Assembly (NCBI GenBank): GCA_963779735.1
Contig: CAVZZJ010000008.1
Span: 115,521 to 179,520 of the forward strand
DNA: 64,000 nucleotides
Source: Bog-473 sp963779735
GTDB lineage: Bacteria; Actinomycetota; Acidimicrobiia; Acidimicrobiales; RAAP-2
Direction: 5' to 3'
Below are positions 8,052 through 17,161 of this stretch, piece by piece. Under the pieces are notes generated by a model. It did no database searches, was not told the origin of the DNA, and worked only from the letters and a program-made list of their open reading frames with translations. The first letter of the stretch is position 1. Each line of letters starts with the position of its first letter. A program made the translations under genes and the position numbers.

Positions 8052-10078
8052 ACCCGGTCGGCGAACTGCTGGCCCGGTCCAACCGTCTCGGCTCCGATCC
8101 CCGCAACACCAACTACGCCGGCGGGAACACCTCTGCCAAAGGGGTGGACATCGATCCGGCATCCGGCCGGGAAGTGGAGCTCTTGTGGGTCAAGGGTTCC
8201 GGGGGTGACCTCGGCACGCTCGCCGAGGCGGGGCTGGCCGTGTTGCGTCTCGATCGGCTGCGCTCCTTGGTGGACATCTACCCGGGTCCCGACCGCGAGG
8301 ACGAGATGGTAAGCGCCTTCGACTTCTGCCTGCACGGCCGGGGCGGCGCGGCGCCGTCGATCGACACCGCCATGCACGGCCTGCTCACCGCCGCCCACGT
8401 GGACCACCTCCACCCCGACAGCGGCATCGCGATCGCTGCCGCGGCAGATGGTGAGCGGCTCACCAAGGAGATCTACGGCGACCGGGTCGTCTGGGTGCCG
8501 TGGCGGCGACCGGGATTCCAGCTGGGCCTCGACATAGCCGCTATTCACAGAGCTACGCCCGGGGTGGTCGGAGTCATCCTCGGCGGTCACGGCATCACGG
8601 CCTGGGGCTCCACCAGCGATGAGGTCGAGGCGAACAGCCGATGGATGATCGAGACCGCTCGGGCTTACATCGACACGCACGGCAGCGACCAGCCCTTGGG
8701 ATCGACCGTCGACGACCGCAGACCGCTCTCGGTTGCCGAACGTTGGGCGAAGGCGGCCGCCCTCGCCCCACACCTGCGCGCCGTAGCCTCACGGGAGCAG
8801 AGCATGGTCGGGCACTTCGACGACCGCGACGTCGTTCTGGACTTCCTCGCGAGCGAGAAGCTGTTCAGCCTCGCCGAGCTGGGAACCTCGTGCCCGGACC
8901 ACTTTCTGCGGACCAAGGTCAAGCCATTGGTGCTCGACCTACCGGCCAGCGCATCCCTCAATGTTTGCATCACGCGACTCGAGCAGCTTCACGAGAGCTA
9001 CCGCTCCGAGTATGCCGCGTACTACCGGCGGCATGCCACGTCGGAGTCGCCCCCGATGCGGGGGGCGGACCCAGCCATCGTCCTGGTGCCGGGCATAGGG
9101 ATGTTCTCCTACGGCAGGGACAAGCAGACCGCACGGGTGACCGGTGAGTTCTACGTCAACGCCATCAACGTCATGCGCGGAGCCGAAGCAGTCTCGACCT
9201 ATTCGCCGATCGCCGAGTCAGAGAAGTTCCGGATCGAGTATTGGGCCCTCGAGGAGGCGAAACTGCAGCGCCTCCCCGAGCCCAGGCGCCATGCCGGCCG
9301 TGTAGCCCTCGTCACCGGCGCGGCGGGCGGTATCGGAAAGGCGATCGCCGCCAGGCTGGCTGCGGAGGGAGCCTGCGTGGTGATCGCCGACCTCGACGTC
9401 ACCAAAGCGGAGTCGCTCGCCAGCGAGCTCGGTGGAGCCGACGTGGCAGTCGGCCGCTCCGTCGACGTCACCGATGCGGGCTCCGTCCAAGAGGCGGTCG
9501 ACGCGACCCTGCTCGCCTTCGGTGGCATCGATCTCGTGGTGAACAACGCCGGACTGTCCGTCTCCAAGCCTCTGATCGAGACGACCGAAGCGGACTGGGA
9601 CCGCCAGCACGACGTGATGGCCAAGGGCAGCTTCCTCGTATCGAAGGCGGCATCCAAGGCGATGACCGCCCAGCGTCTCGGCGGGGACATCGTCTACATC
9701 GCCTCCAAGAATGCCCTCGTCGCCGGACCCAACAACATTGCCTACTCCGCTAGCAAGGCCGACCAGGCCCATCAGGTGCGGTTGCTCGCGGCCGAGCTGG
9801 GCGAACACGGCATCAGGGTCAACGGCATCAACCCCGACGGCGTGGTACGGGACAGCGGCATCTTCGCCGGCGGCTGGGGTTCCGAGCGCGCCGCCGTCTA
9901 CGGCGTGGCCGAGGAGGAGCTGGGCGCCTTCTACGCCCAGCGCACCCTGCTCAAACGCGAGGTCCTTCCGGCACACGTGGCCAACGCCGTCGCCGCCATC
10001 TGCTCTGAGGAGTTCAGCCACACCACGGGCCTGCTCGTCCCGGTCGACGGCGGCGTCGCCGCAGCGTTCCTACGCTGA
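8048..10078 (+). CDS. rhaEW: Bifunctional rhamnulose-1-phosphate aldolase / lactaldehyde dehydrogenase
   Basis: A two-domain enzyme of 676 residues. The N-terminal part (~1-400) is a class II aldolase with YAGGNTSAKG and the zinc-site region AAHVDHLHPDSG plus GGHGITAWG. It should split L-rhamnulose 1-phosphate to dihydroxyacetone phosphate and L-lactaldehyde. The C-terminal part is a short-chain dehydrogenase: TGAAGGIGKA for NAD binding, NNAG, and the catalytic YSASK. It would oxidise lactaldehyde. The GTG at 8048 overlaps the rhaI stop (GTGA); a GTG at 8039 is also possible. The kinase starts two bases after its stop. Confidence 0.88.
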   Translation: MNPVGELLARSNRLGSDPRNTNYAGGNTSAKGVDIDPASGREVELLWVKGSGGDLGTLAEAGLAVLRLDRLRSLVDIYPGPDREDEMVSAFDFCLHGRGGAAPSIDTAMHGLLTAAHVDHLHPDSGIAIAAAADGERLTKEIYGDRVVWVPWRRPGFQLGLDIAAIHRATPGVVGVILGGHGITAWGSTSDEVEANSRWMIETARAYIDTHGSDQPLGSTVDDRRPLSVAERWAKAAALAPHLRAVASREQSMVGHFDDRDVVLDFLASEKLFSLAELGTSCPDHFLRTKVKPLVLDLPASASLNVCITRLEQLHESYRSEYAAYYRRHATSESPPMRGADPAIVLVPGIGMFSYGRDKQTARVTGEFYVNAINVMRGAEAVSTYSPIAESEKFRIEYWALEEAKLQRLPEPRRHAGRVALVTGAAGGIGKAIAARLAAEGACVVIADLDVTKAESLASELGGADVAVGRSVDVTDAGSVQEAVDATLLAFGGIDLVVNNAGLSVSKPLIETTEADWDRQHDVMAKGSFLVSKAASKAMTAQRLGGDIVYIASKNALVAGPNNIAYSASKADQAHQVRLLAAELGEHGIRVNGINPDGVVRDSGIFAGGWGSERAAVYGVAEEELGAFYAQRTLLKREVLPAHVANAVAAICSEEFSHTTGLLVPVDGGVAAAFLR

Positions 10079-10080
10079 CC

Positions 10081-11439
10081 GTGCCGACGAGAACCTTCGC
10101 CGCCGTCGACATCGGCGCCTCCGGCGGGCGGGTCATGGCCGGCGCCGTCGACGGCGAACGCGTCACCCTCAGGGCGGTTCACCGCTTCGTCAACGGCATC
10201 GTGGAGCGTGACGGGCACCTCCGATGGGACCTCACCCGTCTGCACGCTGAGGTGCTGACCGGCCTCGCCATGGTGCCCGATGCCGAGTCCCTAGGGATCG
10301 ACACCTGGGGGGTCGACTACGGACTGCTCGACGCCGATGGACGGCTCATGGCCGAGCCCATCTCCTATCGCGACGACCGCACGGCCGGGTTGATCGACGA
10401 CGTGCACGCCACCGTGCCGCCGGAGCGGCTCTACAAGATCACTGGGCTGCAGTTCCTCCCGTTCAACACCATCTACCAGCTCGCGGCCGAACGGCGGGGC
10501 CCGTATTGGCCACGTGCCACCCGGGCGGCGCTCATCCCGGACCTTCTCGCCTACTGGCTCACGGGTGAGCTGCGCAGTGAGGTCACCAACGCCTCTACCA
10601 CCGGGCTGCTCGACGTCCACACCCTGAACTGGTCCGCCGAGCTGCTCGACCGGGTCGGGATCCCTCACGAGCTCCTTCCCCCGATTGAGTCCCCGGGCCG
10701 GCGTCGGGGGTTGACCGCCTCGGGCATGGCCGTGACAACCGTCGGCTCTCACGACACGGCTTCTGCGGTCGTCGCCGTGCCGGCCACCACCGACCGGTTC
10801 GCCTATATCTCCAGCGGCACGTGGTCGCTGGTCGGGCTCGAGCTGGACCGGCCCGTGCTCACCGACGACGCCCGTCGGGCCAACTTCACCAACGAGACAG
10901 GTGTCGACGACCGCACCCGCTTCCTGCGCAACGTCGGTGGCCTGTGGCTCCTGCAGGAATGCCTGCGCGCGTGGCGACGCGACGACGACCTCCTCGACCT
11001 CCTCGCTGCGGCCTCGGGGATCCCGTCTGGCGGACCGTCCATCGACATCGACGACCCGGTCTTCAATCCGCCGGGCGACATGCCGAGGCGCGTCGCGGTG
11101 GCAGCCGGCGCAGCATCCATGAACGAGTGCGAGACGGTGCGCTGCATCCTCGAGTCGCTCGCCTCCGCCTACGCCCGGACCGTCCACCTGGGGTCTGGCA
11201 TCGCCGGGAAGGCGGTGGAGGTCGTCCACATCGTCGGTGGCGGCTCCCGGAACGAGCTGCTGTGCCAGTTGACCGCCGACGCCGTGGGCCTGCCGATCAT
11301 GGCCGGCCCGACCGAGGCCGCCGCCCTCGGAAACGTCCTCGTCCAGGCCCGCGCTGCCGGCGCCGTTCCGCCATCGCTCGAGGCCCTGCGCGCCGGCGTA
11401 GCGGCGACCACTCCCCTGCGGAGGTACGACCCGTCGTGA
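10081..11439 (+). CDS. rhaB: Rhamnulokinase (FGGY family)
   Basis: A 452-residue sugar kinase that phosphorylates L-rhamnulose at the expense of ATP. It has the RhaB opening VDIGASGGRVMAG, the substrate and catalytic region SLGIDTWGVDYGLLD, TVGSHDTASAVVA, and the C-terminal ATP-binding text VHIVGGGSRNELLCQLTADA. Length is normal for the family. The order isomerase, aldolase, kinase places the kinase product upstream of the aldolase reaction. The GTG start lies two bases after the previous stop, and the stop overlaps a short downstream frame by GTGA. Confidence 0.9.
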   Translation: MPTRTFAAVDIGASGGRVMAGAVDGERVTLRAVHRFVNGIVERDGHLRWDLTRLHAEVLTGLAMVPDAESLGIDTWGVDYGLLDADGRLMAEPISYRDDRTAGLIDDVHATVPPERLYKITGLQFLPFNTIYQLAAERRGPYWPRATRAALIPDLLAYWLTGELRSEVTNASTTGLLDVHTLNWSAELLDRVGIPHELLPPIESPGRRRGLTASGMAVTTVGSHDTASAVVAVPATTDRFAYISSGTWSLVGLELDRPVLTDDARRANFTNETGVDDRTRFLRNVGGLWLLQECLRAWRRDDDLLDLLAAASGIPSGGPSIDIDDPVFNPPGDMPRRVAVAAGAASMNECETVRCILESLASAYARTVHLGSGIAGKAVEVVHIVGGGSRNELLCQLTADAVGLPIMAGPTEAAALGNVLVQARAAGAVPPSLEALRAGVAATTPLRRYDPS

Positions 11440-11594
11440 CCTCGCAGTCGAAGTCGGCACCCAGCCAGCTGCGCGTCGAGCACCTGGGGGCGAAACCGGT
11501 CTGCTCCATCCCTCCGACCGGACGGCCCAGGGTGGAGCCCATTGAGGAGGAGCGGAGCGCGCACGGGATCCAGCTGGAAGCGTCGCCCGCATGA
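11436..11594 (+). pseudogene. Small coupled ORF, possible alpha-L-rhamnosidase N-terminal remnant
   Basis: A 52-codon frame begins at a GTG overlapping the rhaB stop and ends in the ATGA overlap that starts the DeoR gene, so it is perfectly wedged between the two. Its text LRVEHLGAKPV, IPPTGRPRVE and HGIQLEASPA resembles the first ~50 residues of alpha-L-rhamnosidases, in which a strand motif like LRVEHL is followed by GI.T.RPRLSW and Y.I..A. If so, the rest of the gene was removed. Alternatively it is a small translated linker. The similarity is by eye only. Confidence 0.35.
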
Positions 11595-12337
11595 ACCTGG
11601 ACACGCTCGAGCGACTCAACGTGATCACGGCCCGAGTGCAGTCCGAGGGCCGGGTCAAGATTGCCGCCCTCGCCACCGAGCTCGACGTGAGCGAGATGAC
11701 CATCCGACGTGATCTCGAACTACTGGCCGAACGAGGCCTCGTACACCGCGTTCGGGGTGGTGCCAGCGCCATCAGCCCTCAACCCTTCGCCAACCGTGTC
11801 GGGCAACATGCCCGTGCCAAAGAGCGGATCGCCAAGAAGCTCGCTGGGCTCATCGGGGAGAGCGGCGCCATCGGCGTGGACGCTTCCACCACACTCCAAC
11901 GGCTCGCCGGTACGTTGGAGCAAGCTCATGACATCACCGTGCTGACCAACGGACCGGAGCTCTTCTCGTCTCTGCAGCAGATACCCGGTGTGACCCCGCT
12001 CCTCACCGGGGGTCAGCTCGACCGGCGAACCGGGAGTCTGATCGGGCCCCTCGCCGTCCGCTCGGCTAGGGATCTCCTACTCCGACGACTCTTTGTCTCC
12101 GCTGCCGGCATCGATCCCGAGTACGGGACCACCGAGGCGACTCTTGAAGAAGCGGACGTGAAACTGGCCCTGGCCGAAGTGTCCACCGAAGTCATCGTCG
12201 CGGTTGACCACAGCAAGCTAGGTCAGCGTGGCCCGGCCCGGTGTCTCGGACTCGACCAGATCGACATACTCGTCACCGACCTCGACCCCGATGACGACCT
12301 CGTGAAGCCTTACAGGCGCCAGGTTCACGTCATCTGA
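11591..12337 (+). CDS. DeoR-family transcriptional regulator
   Basis: A 248-residue repressor-type protein. Residues ~4-60 are the DeoR winged helix-turn-helix (IAALATELDVSEMTIRRDLE LL then RVRGGA). Residues ~75-235 are the sugar-phosphate-binding DeoRC domain (GVDASTTLQRLA, VLTNGPELF, LTGGQLDRRTGSLIG, VDHSKLGQ). It is the last gene of the rhamnose operon and most likely senses a rhamnose intermediate and represses the rha promoter before 6885. No operator could be fixed by eye. Confidence 0.85.
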   Translation: MNLDTLERLNVITARVQSEGRVKIAALATELDVSEMTIRRDLELLAERGLVHRVRGGASAISPQPFANRVGQHARAKERIAKKLAGLIGESGAIGVDASTTLQRLAGTLEQAHDITVLTNGPELFSSLQQIPGVTPLLTGGQLDRRTGSLIGPLAVRSARDLLLRRLFVSAAGIDPEYGTTEATLEEADVKLALAEVSTEVIVAVDHSKLGQRGPARCLGLDQIDILVTDLDPDDDLVKPYRRQVHVI

Positions 12338-12400
12338 TCGCTCACGCCGGGGATTCGCTGTGCCCGTCAATCCAGGCTCTCTAAGGCGCTTGCGGATCGT

Positions 12401-12815
12401 TCAGGTGGCGGCTGCGTAGGCCTCCCCTGATGCCCGCAGCGAGTCCGTTTCGGAGTTGAGAATGAGATGCGGCGGCTGCCCGGAGACGTCACCGTTGGCG
12501 GCGAACGCGTAGGGATCCTCGAGCATCACCTCTCCACCCACGTAGTTCAGGGCGATCTCGTGCACCGACTGTGCGGTGAACACCGTCGGGTCGGCCGCCA
12601 GCACGGCAGCCAGGTCATCGCTGGCCTGCGGCAACCCGAATCACCGATGGAGGCATCGGGCCGGCGCCGTCCCGCAGCCGCTTGGCGACACCGGCGACCA
12701 GGTTTGCGCCGGCGCTGGCTCCGCCGAGGTGGAGGCCGTGGGCGGTCGTCCCCAGCCGTTCTGCGTTCGCCGCCGCCCACCTCCACACCGCGAGAGCGTC
12801 GTCCGACGCACCGAA
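12401..12815 (-). pseudogene. Truncated and frameshifted alpha/beta-hydrolase
   Basis: On the minus strand the frame from ~12815 reads DDALAVWRWAAANAERLG and LHLGGASAGANLVAGV, a clear nucleophile-elbow region (G-A-S-A-G), then stops near 12628. The text resumes in another frame (ADPTVFTAQSVHEIALNYVG ... HLILNSETDSLRASGEAYA), which matches the following lid, acid and helix region, to 12401. The first ~100 residues, including the oxyanion HGG motif, are absent, and the final His region is missing too. It abuts the end of the opposite-strand ligase remnant, so the junction at ~12820 is a rearrangement point. Confidence 0.7.
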
Positions 12816-12827
12816 ACCGCGCCATCA

Positions 12828-14073
12828 GTCGATCCGAGCTTGCACATTCAGCAACTACTACAGCAGTACGGTGCACCCGAGGCTTGCGTCGCCGAACTGC
12901 TCTGCGACGGCCACCCGGCCGACGACGTGGCCTTCAGCTTGGTTGACCGAAACGTAGGGGTCAGGAGCCTCACCTACGGGGAGCTGCGGGAGCGATCGGA
13001 GCGGCTCGCGTCGGCTCTGTGCGAACTCGGCGTCGGGCGCCGGCGATCGGGTTGCCACTTTGATGGGAAAGAGTGCCGACTACACCTCCATGCTTCTGGC
13101 CATCTGCGCTGCCGACCCCGGATGGGCCTACGGCCTCTACTACGCGATCGTCGGACCGCTCACTCTGGGAGCGCCGTCGTTGCTGGTCGACGCGCCGTTC
13201 TCGCCGGACATCACCTGGTCGGTGCTCGGGCAGCGCGGGGTCACCAACTTCGCCGCGGCGCCGACCGTCTACCGCTCCCTACGTGCCTCATCGCCGGCGG
13301 AGGTGCGTGGCCTATCGCTGCGGTGCGCGTCGAGCGCCGGCGAACCCCTGACACCCGAGATCAACCAGTGGGCGGAGGGCGTGCTCGGCACACCGGTTCG
13401 TGACCACTACGGGCAGACCGAAGGCGGGATGCTCATCAACAACCATCACCATCCGGACCTCCTGCGCCCTCTCAAGTCCGGATGCATGGGACGACCGATG
13501 CCGGGATGGTCGGCACAGGTTCTCGAACCGGACGCCGATACCCAAGCCAAGCCGGGAGCGGTCGGCCGCGTCGCCCTCGACATGACGGCCAGCCCCCTAG
13601 CCTGGTTCACGGGGTACGACAAGGCCCCCGAGGCGACGGCGAGCAAGTTCAGCGTGGACGGTCGCTGGTACTACACGGGTGACACAGGGAGCATCGACGA
13701 AGAGGGTGACTTCTTCTTTCGGTCACGCGACGACGACGTCATCATCATGGCGGGCTACCGGATCGGGCCGTTCGAGGTGGAATCGGTACTGGCGATGCAC
13801 CCCTCCGTCGCAGAGTGTGCGGCCATTGCCGTGCCCGACGAGATCCGCGGCGAGGTGCTCGAGGCTCACGTGGTGCTGGCCGAGGGCCATGTGGGCAGCG
13901 ACGAGCTGGTGACCGAGCTGCAGACCCTCGTCAAGGGGGAGTTGGCCGCCCACGCCTACCCGCGCAATGTCCTGTTCGTCGAGCAACTGCCGAAGACGCC
14001 GAGCGGGAAGATCCAGCGTTTCGTCCTCCGCCAGCAGCGTCGCGAGGAACTGGCGAGCAAGCCCTCCCAGTAG
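12828..14073 (+). pseudogene. AMP-forming acyl-CoA synthetase with internal deletion
   Basis: The front piece (LTYGELRERSERLASALCELGVG) is the usual N-terminal ligase region. A frameshift near 13050 moves to MGKSADYTSMLLAI, which then jumps directly to CAADPGWAYGLYYAIVGPL. In acetyl-CoA-synthetase-like enzymes these two motifs are about 150 residues apart. The missing part contains the ATP-binding loop T-S-G-T-T-G-x-P-K-G, so the protein cannot adenylate. The remainder is intact: YGQTEGG, TGDTG, RDDDVI and the closing TPSGKIQRF with its lysine. The stop at 14073 is normal. Confidence 0.8.
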
Positions 14074-14120
14074 ATTGACCCACCGAGCGGCGCGGGCCGT
14101 AGGCGGCTACGCTCCAAACC

Positions 14121-14534
14121 GTGGACCAGCGACTCTCGTTGATAACCCTCGGCGTTTCCGACCTCGACCGAGCGCGCCGCTTCTATGAGAGCCTCGGCTG
14201 GTCGGGCAAGTCGCCGGACGGCGACATCTGGTTGTTCCAGTTGAACGGCATGATCCTTGGCCTGTGGGACCGCGCCAAGCTCGCCGAGGACACCGTCGTG
14301 GAGGACAACGGCGGGTGGGGCGGCATCACGCTGTGTCAGTGGGTGGCCTCGACCGAGGAGGTCGATGCGATCCTTGCCAACGCCGAAGAAGCCGGTGGGT
14401 CCATCGGGCGACCCGGCTTCCAACGGTATTGGGGCTACACCGGCTTGTTCTTCGATCCCGACCGCAATCCCTGGGAGGTCATCCACCACCCCGGATGGAC
14501 CCTCGACGAGCACGGCGCGACCCACATGCGTTGA
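14121..14534 (+). CDS. VOC-family protein
   Basis: A 137-residue glyoxalase-fold protein: LITLGVSDLDRARRFYESLGW at the start and YTGLFFDPDRNPWEVIHHPG at the end, with the second-module strand WGGITLCQWV. This subgroup (often annotated as glyoxalase or PhnB-like lyase) has no settled substrate. It starts with GTG 47 bases after the ligase remnant and stands alone on the plus strand. Confidence 0.78.
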   Translation: MDQRLSLITLGVSDLDRARRFYESLGWSGKSPDGDIWLFQLNGMILGLWDRAKLAEDTVVEDNGGWGGITLCQWVASTEEVDAILANAEEAGGSIGRPGFQRYWGYTGLFFDPDRNPWEVIHHPGWTLDEHGATHMR

Positions 14535-14667
14535 CGTCAACGCCGCCCGATGGAAAGGGGCGCGATTGACGGAGGTCAGACTGCGACCGCTCACCGGAGG
14601 GTAGCCACCAGCTCCCTCCCACGCCTTGACATGGTCGGCAGCCACGTTGTAGACACGCATCGATAGT

Positions 14668-14683
14668 TTGAACGACTGTAAGG
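14668..14683 (-). promoter_or_regulatory. Candidate regulon site S1
   Basis: The weakest of seven related sites. Read on the minus strand it is CTTACAGTCGTTCAA, matching the pattern YTATACGNNYGTNCA with one base missing. It lies 31-46 bases before the esterase start at 14714. See the finding on the shared motif. Confidence 0.35.
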
Positions 14684-14713
14684 CACGTGGCATTCCAGCA
14701 GGGGGCTAACGGT

Positions 14714-15699
14714 GTGAAGACGAGCGAGACGCGACCCGTGCTTCACGTGCCGTCGCGGGAAATTCCCATCCCCAGGTCGATCAGCTCCGAAGCGCAGGCG
14801 ATGCTGGCGATGGGCATGGTCGGACCGGAGCCCGAGTGGCTGGGAGTCGAGCTCGATACCCAGGGTTGGAAGAAGTTGATCGCTGAACGCGAGGCCGCCG
14901 TCAAGGCGATGTCCGGGATGGGAGGCGAGTGGAGCGGCGCCCACGTCGAGGAGGAGGACCTCGGCGGCTTCGTCGTCTTCAAGATCGTTCCGGCGGGCAT
15001 CTCGCCCGATGACCGCCGCGTCTACATGGACTTCCACGGCGGCGGCTTCATTCAGGACGGCGGTCCCATCGCCTGCTCGCGCGCCGTCGCCACGGCGAAG
15101 GACCTCGCGGTGCGGGTGTGGTCCGTCGACTACAGGATGCCGCCCGACCACCCATTCCCGACCACCGTCGACGACTGCGTGGCGGCGTACCGGAGGCTGC
15201 TGGGGAGCGGCGCCCCGCCGAGGTCATCCTCGGCGGTGCGTCGGCGGGAGGCAACCTGGTGGCGGCCACGATCCTTAAGGCAAGGGACGAGGGCCTTCCG
15301 CTGCCGGCCGCGTGCGTCATGACCAGCCCGTGCACCGACCTCACCGAGGACGGCGACACCTGGAGCACCAACGAGGGCGTGGACACCGTGATGCGGGGAA
15401 GCTTCCTGCCGTGCTTCGAGCTGTACGCGGGTGGTCACGATCTACGGGACCCTTACCTGTCGCCGGTCTACGGCGACTTCACCAGGGGGTTCCCACCGAC
15501 GATCCTGTCCAGCGGCACCCGCGACAAGCTGCTCTCGGACACGGTGCGGTTCCATCGCGCGCTACGGGCTGCGGCAATTGAGGCCGAGCTGCACCTGTTC
15601 GAGGCCTTCGGGCATGCTGGCTTTCTCGGGCTGGCGCCCGAGGATGCCGAACGGGGGCGCGAGGTGCGCCGCTTCGTGCACGAGCACTTCGGCGGATGA
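14714..15699 (+). pseudogene. Frameshifted alpha/beta-hydrolase esterase
   Basis: Close relative of the broken gene at 3859-4841. It starts at a GTG with AGGGGG eight bases upstream and reads RPVLHVPSREIPIPRSISS, then the oxyanion motif HGGGFIQDGG and DYRMPPDHPFP. Near 15200-15215 the frame changes by one base, in the loop after AYRRLLG. The second frame (RPAEVILGG) continues through the nucleophile GGASAGGN, the acid SGTRD and the base FGHAGF to the stop. All catalytic residues survive, so one base decides whether this is active. The stop overlaps the next start by ATGA. Confidence 0.8.
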
Positions 15700-17078
15700 G
15701 CGAGCCGATCACGGCAACTGTTACCGGACCGGTTACCGGGGGCGCCCACGGATGGGCCTTCGGAGTGCCCTCCGCGGAGAGCCGCGGCTACGTCGCGGAG
15801 GAGTACTTTCTCCAAGGGACGGCGACGCGGTTCGCTCCGGCGCCGGGCACGGATCTGGGTTGGGACGGACGGTGGCATGTTGCGCCGGCCGCCGTCGCGC
15901 CGTTCGAGACTCGAATCGTTGTGTTACGCCCGAGTGATGCGGCTCGATTCAACGGAACGGTGGTGTTGTTGTGGAATAACGTGTCCGGTGGCTTCGACGC
16001 CATCGGGGTGGGCGACACCGGCGAGCTGCTCCAGGGCGGCTACGCCGTCGTTGCCGTTACCGCGCAGCGGGTGGGGGTTCACGGTCTTGGTGATGATCCG
16101 CTCGGGCTGCTCGCATGGGACCGCGAGCGGTACGGCTCTCTGTCTATACCGAGCGACGATTACTCCTTCGACATCTTTACGCAGGCCGCTCGCGTTGTCA
16201 GGACGAATGGAGCGGCGGGGCCGGTTGACCCCCTCGCCGGGCTCAAGGTGCGGCATGTCATCGGCTACGGGGGCTCGCAGTCGGCGGCGCGCCTTGCCAC
16301 CTATGTCAATGCCGTTCAACCAATCTCCAATGCGATCGACGGCTTCCTGCTCACTTTCTACTTCGGTTGGGGATCACCACTCGAAGTGGGCGAGGAAGTC
16401 CTGAACGTCACCGATCCTGAGACGATCGGACGATTTCTCAACGGCGGTGCGCATCTACTTCGGGACGACCTCGACCAACCTGTGATGATCGTGAATTCCG
16501 AGCTGGAGGCGATCGTGTGCTATCGCGTTCGACAACCGGATACCGCCCGTTTCCGCTGGTGGGAAATAGCCGGGACCGCTCACAGCTCACCGCAGGTGGT
16601 GCGAGACCTGTCCCGGTTGACCGAGCGGGACTTGGGTGTGAAGATCCCGGTCCCCGACGACATCAACCAGATCTCGCCGCGACCGGTCATCGACGCTGCG
16701 ATGCACCATATGCTCGCTTGGGTCGAAGGAGGTACTCCTCCGCCGGCCCAGCCGAGGATCGCCTTCGCCGGTGACCCACCTCAGGTCGTCAGGGACGACG
16801 ACGGCATCGCTCGGCGCGGGGTCCGGCTTCCTCAGGCTGAGGTCCCAACGGCGTGTAATAGCTCCATCCCGCGCGACGAGGATGTCCACAGCCTCATCGT
16901 CGGCTCTTGTCGTCCCTTTTCACCTGACGATGTGCGAGCCCGCTACGGTGACCTCGCTGGTTACCTCGCTCGCTTCGAGCGGGCGGCGCTGGACGCAGTA
17001 GGTGCCGGCGTAGTTCTCGAGCGAGACGTGCAGGCGCTGCTCGCCGAGGCCAGCGACAACTTTTCCCGAGGAGATTGA
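15696..17078 (+). CDS. Alpha/beta-hydrolase-domain protein (Abhydrolase_10 type)
   Basis: A 460-residue protein of a family of uncharacterised alpha/beta hydrolases common in actinobacterial and sphingomonad catabolic clusters. The nucleophile elbow is GYGGSQSA (~residue 190). The later region has the family text PVMIVNSELEA, then RFRWWEIAGTAHSSP, which carries the catalytic His. VIDAAMHHMLAWVEGGTPPP follows. No signal peptide is seen, so it is probably cytoplasmic; an ester or lactone substrate is inferred from the fold. It is coupled by ATGA to the esterase upstream. A decayed copy of the same family lies at 21854-22334. Confidence 0.8.
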   Translation: MSEPITATVTGPVTGGAHGWAFGVPSAESRGYVAEEYFLQGTATRFAPAPGTDLGWDGRWHVAPAAVAPFETRIVVLRPSDAARFNGTVVLLWNNVSGGFDAIGVGDTGELLQGGYAVVAVTAQRVGVHGLGDDPLGLLAWDRERYGSLSIPSDDYSFDIFTQAARVVRTNGAAGPVDPLAGLKVRHVIGYGGSQSAARLATYVNAVQPISNAIDGFLLTFYFGWGSPLEVGEEVLNVTDPETIGRFLNGGAHLLRDDLDQPVMIVNSELEAIVCYRVRQPDTARFRWWEIAGTAHSSPQVVRDLSRLTERDLGVKIPVPDDINQISPRPVIDAAMHHMLAWVEGGTPPPAQPRIAFAGDPPQVVRDDDGIARRGVRLPQAEVPTACNSSIPRDEDVHSLIVGSCRPFSPDDVRARYGDLAGYLARFERAALDAVGAGVVLERDVQALLAEASDNFSRGD

Positions 17079-17103
17079 GCGTTGGCTCATCAATCCCGGG
17101 ACT

Positions 17104-17117
17104 GTACGGTCGTATAA
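17104..17117 (+). promoter_or_regulatory. Candidate regulon site S2
   Basis: GTACGGTCGTATAA, with half-sites TACG and CGTA around two bases. It lies 45 bases before the SnoaL start at 17162, in an otherwise plain spacer. TATAAG at its right end could be part of a -10 element. Confidence 0.5.
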
Positions 17118-17161
17118 GCTGGTTGTCCCTGCCGGCAGAAAGGCACCCCTTGGAGGATGAC

